Of a stretch of DNA of 11,528 nucleotides, positions 6,829 to 11,528 are shown one piece after another. Position 1 is the stretch's first letter. Every line of letters begins with the position of its first letter. A program made the translations under genes and the position numbers. Location of the stretch: the NCBI GenBank assembly GCA_937892225.1, contig CALAUH010000343.1, positions 1 to 11,528 on the forward strand, written 5' to 3'. Below the pieces are notes generated by a model. That model did no database searches. It saw only the letters and a list, made by a program, of their open reading frames with translations, and was not told where the DNA came from. The DNA is from an uncultured Treponema sp. GTDB lineage: Bacteria; Spirochaetota; Spirochaetia; Treponematales; Treponemataceae.

Positions 6829-7622
6829 ATAAAATATTAGCACACGAAGGCTTTGGCTCTCGAAAGGATATTAAACGCCTTTTAAGAGCCAGCGAAGTCC
6901 TTGTAAACAATACAAGAGTTTTTGACAGTGCTACACAGATCAACACAGATACCGATACAATCACTATAGATGGTGATGAAATCAATTTACACAAAAATAT
7001 TTATCTGATGATGAACAAACCGTTAGACTGCGTATCTTCCAACAAAGATGGAGAACATCAGACGGTTTTTGAACTTCTAGATGAAACTTTCCATACATCA
7101 TATCTTGAATCACATTTACATTTAATAGGACGCCTCGATATTGATACAGAAGGTCTTTTAATTTTTACAACAGACGGTGAACTTACACACAAAGTCATTT
7201 CACCAAAAAATCATATTGATAAAACCTATTTTTGTATTCTTGAAAAACCAGAATCTGATAATCACAAAAAAGAAATAGAAGAATGTTTTTCCAAAGGATT
7301 GGAAATTCCACCAGAAGGAAACGAACAGGGATTTACATCAGAACCGGCTTGTGTACAATGGTGTAATTCTGAACAAATCACACAAAACTTAATAAATACC
7401 TGTGTATACGAAAAATATATAAATTCAGTTTCTTCTGTTACTGCAGCACTTTTAACAATTCACGAAGGAAAATATCACCAGGTAAAAAGAATGTTTTCTG
7501 CAGTTAACAACAATGTAATCTTTTTAAAAAGAATCAGCATGGGAAAACTTGTTTTAGACAAAACACTTTCTCCCGGTGATTATAAATATTTAGATGAATC
7601 AGATATAGAAAAATTATTTTAA
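6810..7622 (+). CDS. rsuA: 16S rRNA pseudouridine synthase, RsuA type
   Basis: Converts a uridine of 16S rRNA to pseudouridine (U516 in E. coli for RsuA). The 270 residues have an N-terminal S4 RNA-binding domain (about 1-60, RLDKILAHEGFGSRKDIKRLL). The catalytic core has LMMNKP (66-71), GRLDIDTEGLLIFTTDG (107-123) with the nucleophile D110, SPKNHIDKTY (131-140) and HEGKYHQVKRMFSAV (218-232). The last two blocks and the ending GKLVLDKTLSPGDYKYL match RsuA better than RluB, RluE or RluF. A stretch around 183-210 (NSEQITQNLINTCVYEKYINS) appears to be an insertion relative to E. coli RsuA. The ATG at 6810 lies inside the preceding gene, without a strong Shine-Dalgarno sequence, which suggests translational coupling. 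Its stop codon overlaps that of the convergent gene. Confidence 0.92.
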   Translation: MQKERLDKILAHEGFGSRKDIKRLLRASEVLVNNTRVFDSATQINTDTDTITIDGDEINLHKNIYLMMNKPLDCVSSNKDGEHQTVFELLDETFHTSYLESHLHLIGRLDIDTEGLLIFTTDGELTHKVISPKNHIDKTYFCILEKPESDNHKKEIEECFSKGLEIPPEGNEQGFTSEPACVQWCNSEQITQNLINTCVYEKYINSVSSVTAALLTIHEGKYHQVKRMFSAVNNNVIFLKRISMGKLVLDKTLSPGDYKYLDESDIEKLF

Positions 7623-8272
7623 TCTTTTAAATTTCTAAAAAAGAATCGTCCTTTAGTAAGCCATGCAATTCCAAAACTGAACAAAAGAATTGATTCAGCT
7701 ATCATAATTGACCATCCTGGTGTATTTTTGAAAAAAGCAGAAATACCAAGACAAGTCATATCAATTAACATAACATGTGCACATACTTTATAAATTACGT
7801 TGCGCTTTTTACTTTTTCCTTTTGTAAACAAAAACGCAATATTTGCAATCAACAGTCCGAACAAAACAAATGCAGCTACCAAATGCACAATATTAGAAAC
7901 TTTTACAGGAAGCTGAAAAAATCCTACATATTCATATCCATAAGGATTATCACAAGGAAATAAAACTACAACAAGTGCCGCAATTCCGGAAAGGACATTT
8001 ATTACAGTATCTATTTTTTCATAAGAACGATAGCAAAGTAAAAAAATTCCACAGGAACCTAAAATTACTGCCAGTGCAGGTGTAATATAATAAGTCACAC
8101 TGATTGAATACCACCATTCATTAGAAGTTTTGTTTTTTACCAAAAATCCACCCAAAATACTTATGATTGGTAAAAGCATTCCCAAAGCTCCAAGAACATT
8201 TCTGTGCAAGAGACTGCTTTTTACTTTTTCACTAATCTTGTTCTGCATTTCATTTGATTCACCAGATTCCAT
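7619..8272 (-). CDS. Six-helix membrane protein of unknown function
   Basis: I do not assign a function. The 217 residues hold about six membrane segments (24-45, 62-81, 88-106, 126-150, 159-180, 187-206) after a charged N terminus. Recurring motifs are SISVTYY (56-62), CYRSYEKID (80-88), VLFPCDNP (103-110), a histidine in helix 4 (H130), and IAESILLFSFGIAWLTKG (191-208). From memory, this pattern (S-x-S-x-YY at helix 2, Y-x-x-Y then D, FP, and Glu with FGxAWLxKG at the end) recurs in an uncharacterised bacterial membrane family. The conserved His and Glu hint at a site inside the membrane, but that is inference. AAGGAG (8285-8280) lies 7 bases before the ATG. The gene stands alone on this strand between convergent rsuA and divergent fhs. 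Confidence 0.87.
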   Translation of the reverse strand: MESGESNEMQNKISEKVKSSLLHRNVLGALGMLLPIISILGGFLVKNKTSNEWWYSISVTYYITPALAVILGSCGIFLLCYRSYEKIDTVINVLSGIAALVVVLFPCDNPYGYEYVGFFQLPVKVSNIVHLVAAFVLFGLLIANIAFLFTKGKSKKRNVIYKVCAHVMLIDMTCLGISAFFKNTPGWSIMIAESILLFSFGIAWLTKGRFFFRNLKD

Positions 8273-8321
8273 AATTTATCTCCTTTTTATATAACTTTAA
8301 CATTATGCCTTTATAAACATC

Positions 8322-8350
8322 TTGTTAAATAAATATACTTCGGTTAAAAT
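8322..8350 (+). promoter_or_regulatory. Sigma70-type promoter of fhs
   Basis: TTGTTA (8322-8327), a 17-base spacer and TAAAAT (8345-8350) form a plausible promoter with a start near 8357 and a leader of about 26 bases. The 110-bp region also has to carry the leftward promoter for the membrane protein gene, for which only weak candidates (CATAAT at 8305-8300 on the minus strand) are visible. Confidence 0.6.
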
Positions 8351-8382
8351 TATATCATATTTTTTTATATAAGGAATAAAAA

Positions 8383-10059
8383 ATGACAGATATCGAAATC
8401 GCCCAGAAAAATATAATGGAACCAATCACAAAGATTGCAGAAAAAATCGACATTAAACCTGAATCACTTGAACTTTACGGACCTTACAAGGCTAAATTAA
8501 CTTTTAACGAATTAAAAACATTACAGGAAAAAGCATCTAAAAAGCCTGGAAAACTTATTTTAGTTACAGCAGTTACTCCAACTCCAGCAGGAGAAGGAAA
8601 ATCTACAGTTTCTATTGGACTTGCAGATGGATTAAATAAAATCGGAAAAAAAACTGTTGTAGCACTCCGCGAACCAAGTCTTGGACCTTGTTTTGGTGTA
8701 AAAGGCGGTGCCTGTGGCGGTGGATACGCACAGATTGTTCCAATGGAAGATATCAACCTTCATTTTACTGGTGATATTCATGCCATTAGCATTGCAAATA
8801 ATTTGATTGCAGCCTTAATTGATAATCACTTACAGCAGGGAAATGAATTAAACCTCGACAGCCGTACAATCAGCTGGAAACGCTGTGTAGACTTAAACGA
8901 CCGCGCTCTTCGTAACATTACAATCGGTCTTGGTGGAAGAATGCAGGGTGTTCCTCGCGAAGATCATTTTACAATTGCCGTTGCTTCTGAAATTATGGCA
9001 ATCGTTTGTCTTTCAAAAACAATCAGCGAACTTAAAGAAAGATTGGACCGCATTGTAATCGGCCAGAACTATAATAAAGAAAACGTTACATTCGGACAGC
9101 TTAAATGTACTGGTGCTGTTGCTGCTCTTTTAAAAGATGTAATCAAACCAAACCTTGTTCAGACTCTGGAAAAAAATCCAGCATTTGTTCACGGCGGACC
9201 TTTTGCTAATATTGCACACGGTTGTAACAGTGTTAACGCTACAATGTGTGCTTTGGCTACAGGTGATTACGTTGTTACAGAAGCAGGATTTGCCGCAGAC
9301 CTAGGGGCAGAAAAATTCTTAGACATTAAATGCCGTTCAGCAGGATTAAAACCAAGCGCAGTAGTAATTGTTGCTACAATCCGCGCATTAAAGATGCATG
9401 GTGGAATTGCAAAAGCTGATTTAAGCAAACCAGATTGTGCCGCTTTGGAAAAAGGTTTTGAAAATCTTAAAACACATATCGAAAACATTGCAAAATTCGG
9501 TCTTCCAGCTGTTGTTGCAGTTAATAAATTCATTACAGATACTGATGATGAAATTAAACTTTTGGAAAAACTTTGTTCTGATATGGGAGCAAAAGCAGTT
9601 CTTTCTGAAGGATGGGGCAAAGGTGGCGAAGGTGCTGCAGATTTAGCAAAAGTTGTAGCAGAAATTGCAGACAGTGGAAAAGCTTCTTATCATCCACTTT
9701 ACGAACTTGATCTTCCACTTGCAGACAAAATTAAGAAGATTGCAACAGAAATTTACCGTGCTAAAGACGTTGAAATTGACCCTGCTGCACTTAAAAAACT
9801 TAAATCTTTCGAAGAAAACGGATATGGCAAGTTACCAATTTGTATTGCAAAAACACAGAACTCTATTAGCCATGATCCAAAATTGATTGGAGCACCTCGT
9901 GATTTTACATTCCCAATCCGCGACGTACAATTATATGCAGGAGCAGGATTTGTAGTTGCACTTGCCGGTGACATTATGACAATGCCAGGATTACCAAAAG
10001 CTCCTGCCGCATTAGACATTGATGTTGACGATAACGGTGTAATTTCCGGATTGTTCTAA
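8383..10059 (+). CDS. fhs: Formate-tetrahydrofolate ligase
   Basis: ATP-dependent formation of 10-formyltetrahydrofolate from formate and tetrahydrofolate, feeding purine and formyl-Met synthesis and, in acetogens, the methyl branch of the Wood-Ljungdahl pathway. The 558 residues match the usual monofunctional enzyme. Signature blocks in order are TPTPAGEGKST (65-75, ATP-binding loop), EPSLGPCFGVKGGACGGG (97-114), FTGDIHAI (128-135), HGGPFANIAHG (269-279), TEAGFAADLGAEKF (298-311) and the C-terminal GDIMTMPGLPKAPAA. AAGGA (8371-8375) lies 7 bases before the ATG. It has its own promoter and terminator, so it is a single-gene unit. No folD, acs or other one-carbon genes are nearby, so acetogenic use is not indicated by context. 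Confidence 0.98.
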   Translation: MTDIEIAQKNIMEPITKIAEKIDIKPESLELYGPYKAKLTFNELKTLQEKASKKPGKLILVTAVTPTPAGEGKSTVSIGLADGLNKIGKKTVVALREPSLGPCFGVKGGACGGGYAQIVPMEDINLHFTGDIHAISIANNLIAALIDNHLQQGNELNLDSRTISWKRCVDLNDRALRNITIGLGGRMQGVPREDHFTIAVASEIMAIVCLSKTISELKERLDRIVIGQNYNKENVTFGQLKCTGAVAALLKDVIKPNLVQTLEKNPAFVHGGPFANIAHGCNSVNATMCALATGDYVVTEAGFAADLGAEKFLDIKCRSAGLKPSAVVIVATIRALKMHGGIAKADLSKPDCAALEKGFENLKTHIENIAKFGLPAVVAVNKFITDTDDEIKLLEKLCSDMGAKAVLSEGWGKGGEGAADLAKVVAEIADSGKASYHPLYELDLPLADKIKKIATEIYRAKDVEIDPAALKKLKSFEENGYGKLPICIAKTQNSISHDPKLIGAPRDFTFPIRDVQLYAGAGFVVALAGDIMTMPGLPKAPAALDIDVDDNGVISGLF

Positions 10060-10063
10060 AAAT

Positions 10064-10101
10064 AAAAAAAGCCTTCAATTTAGATTGAAGGCTTTTTTTT
10101 T
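10064..10101. terminator. Bidirectional terminator between fhs and the regulator gene
   Basis: GCCTTCAAT (10071-10079) pairs perfectly with ATTGAAGGC (10084-10092) around a four-base loop. A T run (10093-10101) follows on the plus strand, and an A run (10064-10070) serves as the T run for the minus strand. It sits between two convergent stop codons and can end both transcripts. Confidence 0.9.
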
Positions 10102-10102
10102 A

Positions 10103-11401
10103 CTATTTTTCTAATTCCTTGATTTTTTCCTGTAAATCAATTGTCTTTTGATTTTGACGAACTACTCGCTGTGCAAGAAGTTTTGAAAGGAAAATACCAT
10201 AGTGCGGATTCTTTCTAATCAAATTAACAAACGATGTTTTTGGGATTTTAATTAATTTTCCATTACCGGCAGACATAATTGTAGCAGAACGTCTGTCATT
10301 TAACAAAAATGCCATTTCTCCAATAAACATATCATTTGGAGTTAATACAGAAATCAATTTTCCATCAGCATAAACACCATATCTACCAGAAACAATAAAG
10401 TACAAATCATTAGAAGGTTCATTCTGTTTACAAACAATTTCTCTAGGTTCATAAGATTCAGTTTTAAAAGGAATCATGATTCCAGGAACATTGTTTGATT
10501 CATCACGCTGATTATTAATTTCGAAAGTTACTTCATTTCCTTTGTCATTATAACACAATTTTGAAACAAGGCTCTTTGATAAAAACATACCTCGTCCATG
10601 TAATCCCTCAATATCTTCTTTATCAATGTGAGATTTCCAGTCAAAACCGTTACCTTCATCTTTAATAGTAAATTCAGAAGTTTCTCTTCCAATCTGATAT
10701 TCAATACGGATTTTTTTTGCAGCAATTTCTGGATTTTTCAATTTTTCTGCAATCAACTGCATAATATTTCCACCACTGCTCAAACATTCAGTTTTTTCTT
10801 CATAAGTGATATTACAGTTTCCATGTTCAAGAGCATTGGTCAAAAGTTCCATCAAAGTTGTCTGTAACGCATATCGACCTTCTGCATCAATTCTATTTGA
10901 ACAGTACAAAAAGTTTACAAGAAAACTTGTGAATATTCTGATATCCATTGGATTATTATCACAAATAAATCCTCCGTTTTCCTGTCCGCCCATCTGTTCC
11001 TGCATTCCACGATTAAACAAGAATCTTTGATTAGACCATAAAACACGCAAAAGTCTTTCAAAATTATCTTTAAATGATGATATAGTCTGAATAATCAAAA
11101 TGTTAGGATCTTTTTTTTCTTCAAGTTCAAGAAGTTTATCTCCATTCGAAACAACCGCAATAATTCCACCATTATGCAGCCAAGGATCCCCATGAATTGC
11201 AGATAAAATTCGTTCACAATCTAAATCCTCTGAAGAAAAATCCAAAACCTTAATTTCTGGTAATTCATAATCAATCAAACTAAGAGCTTCATCAGTATCA
11301 GGACAAAACAAAGGATCAAAATAAGCCGAATAACGCTGACACCCTTTTTTTACAACCGCAAGAACTTCCTGATTAGTAGAAGATACCAAAATTTTCTTCA
11401 T
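10103..11401 (-). CDS. Receiver-like / GHKL ATPase / cyclic-nucleotide-binding fusion regulator
   Basis: The 432-residue cytoplasmic protein has three parts. Residues 1-125 resemble a response-regulator receiver fold (MKKILVSSTNQEVL; KVLDFSS with D54 at the usual phosphoacceptor place). The N-terminal acidic pair is missing and no K-P ending is clear, so it may not be phosphorylated. Residues about 150-300 form a GHKL ATPase domain: N-box ELLTNALEHGN (185-195), G1 box DEGNGF (248-253) and G2 box GLHGRGM (266-272). There is no dimerisation domain with a phosphoacceptor histidine, so it resembles RsbW-type anti-sigma kinases more than sensor kinases. Residues about 310-420 form a cyclic-nucleotide-binding domain with FIGEMAFLLNDRRSATI (359-375), keeping the Glu and Arg-Ser that hold the cyclic phosphate in CRP. 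The end (QKTIDLQEKIKELEK) may be coiled coil. AAGGAG (11414-11409) lies 7 bases before ATG 11401. An upstream start would run into the tRNA. No HTH is seen. Confidence 0.88.
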   Translation of the reverse strand: MKKILVSSTNQEVLAVVKKGCQRYSAYFDPLFCPDTDEALSLIDYELPEIKVLDFSSEDLDCERILSAIHGDPWLHNGGIIAVVSNGDKLLELEEKKDPNILIIQTISSFKDNFERLLRVLWSNQRFLFNRGMQEQMGGQENGGFICDNNPMDIRIFTSFLVNFLYCSNRIDAEGRYALQTTLMELLTNALEHGNCNITYEEKTECLSSGGNIMQLIAEKLKNPEIAAKKIRIEYQIGRETSEFTIKDEGNGFDWKSHIDKEDIEGLHGRGMFLSKSLVSKLCYNDKGNEVTFEINNQRDESNNVPGIMIPFKTESYEPREIVCKQNEPSNDLYFIVSGRYGVYADGKLISVLTPNDMFIGEMAFLLNDRRSATIMSAGNGKLIKIPKTSFVNLIRKNPHYGIFLSKLLAQRVVRQNQKTIDLQEKIKELEK

Positions 11402-11430
11402 TACAAAACTCCTTTTTTCTCTTAATTTTA

Positions 11431-11504
11431 TGACCCAAATGCGATTCGAACGCACGACCTTCCGCTTAGGAGGCGGATGCTCTATCCAGCTGAGCTACTG
11501 GGTC
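11431..11504 (-). tRNA. tRNA-Arg, anticodon CCU
   Basis: A complete 74-base cloverleaf on the minus strand. The acceptor GACCCAG pairs with TTGGGTC (one G-U), and the D stem is GCTC/GAGC. The anticodon stem TCCGC/GCGGA holds the loop CTCCTAA, giving anticodon CCU, which reads AGG. The T arm is GTGCG-TTCGAAT-CGCAT and the discriminator is A at 11431. CCA is not encoded. No terminator separates it from the regulator gene starting 29 bases downstream. Confidence 0.96.
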
Positions 11505-11514
11505 AAAATTTTAC

Positions 11515-11520
11515 ATTATA
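11515..11520 (-). promoter_or_regulatory. -10 box of the tRNA-Arg promoter
   Basis: TATAAT on the minus strand (11520-11515) lies 10 bases before the first tRNA base, the expected place for a tRNA promoter with a very short leader. The -35 box would lie beyond the right edge of the window. Confidence 0.6.
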
Positions 11521-11528
11521 TAATAAAC

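Noticed and set aside
8484..8756. Antisense open frames opposite fhs (also 9267-9620 and 9753-10019)
   Set aside because: They mirror the codon structure of fhs, have no ribosome-binding sites and encode no recognisable domain.
11402..11455. Upstream start of the regulator gene
   Set aside because: The extension would be encoded within the tRNA-Arg gene. AAGGAG is placed correctly for the ATG at 11401.

Overview
This AT-rich window (roughly one third G+C outside the first 220 bases) looks like chromosomal DNA of a spirochaete, most likely a Treponema-type organism. The inference rests on several things: the compact lptC-lptA-lptB cluster with a lipoprotein-type LptC, a regulator that fuses a receiver-like domain, a GHKL ATPase and a cyclic-nucleotide-binding domain, and the overall base composition. 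No marker gene settles the genus.

Layout. Positions 1-358 hold no confident gene. They contain 3.5 copies of a 63-bp tandem repeat (running off the left edge), then two back-to-back Rho-independent terminators. Positions 359-4126 are leftward. The lptC-lptA-lptB genes, for the periplasmic/ATPase part of a lipopolysaccharide-type export machine, form an overlapping operon, and rny (RNase Y) follows behind its own strong sigma70-type promoter. A DTW-domain tRNA modification gene is divergent from lptC and may be leaderless. A rightward group follows: citrate synthase (near-consensus promoter and a striking dyad in the leader), a small three-helix membrane protein, and an RsuA-type 16S rRNA pseudouridine synthase. 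A leftward six-helix membrane protein of unknown function meets rsuA tail to tail, their stop codons sharing TTAA. Divergent from it is fhs (formate-tetrahydrofolate ligase), ending in a bidirectional terminator shared with a convergent leftward gene for the three-domain regulator. That gene lies 29 bases downstream of a tRNA-Arg(CCU) gene and probably shares its transcript.

Functionally most of the window is housekeeping: RNA turnover, rRNA/tRNA modification, envelope transport, central and one-carbon metabolism. I found no phage, transposon, CRISPR or defence locus. The items most worth a second look are the three-domain regulator and its coupling to a tRNA, the operator-like dyad in the citrate synthase leader, the 63-bp repeat array with its terminator, the Glu-rich tail of LptA, and the two membrane proteins of unknown function.

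Start codons were reassigned from the longest open frame where a Shine-Dalgarno sequence or signal peptide decided it (rny, lptA, lptC, regulator gene).
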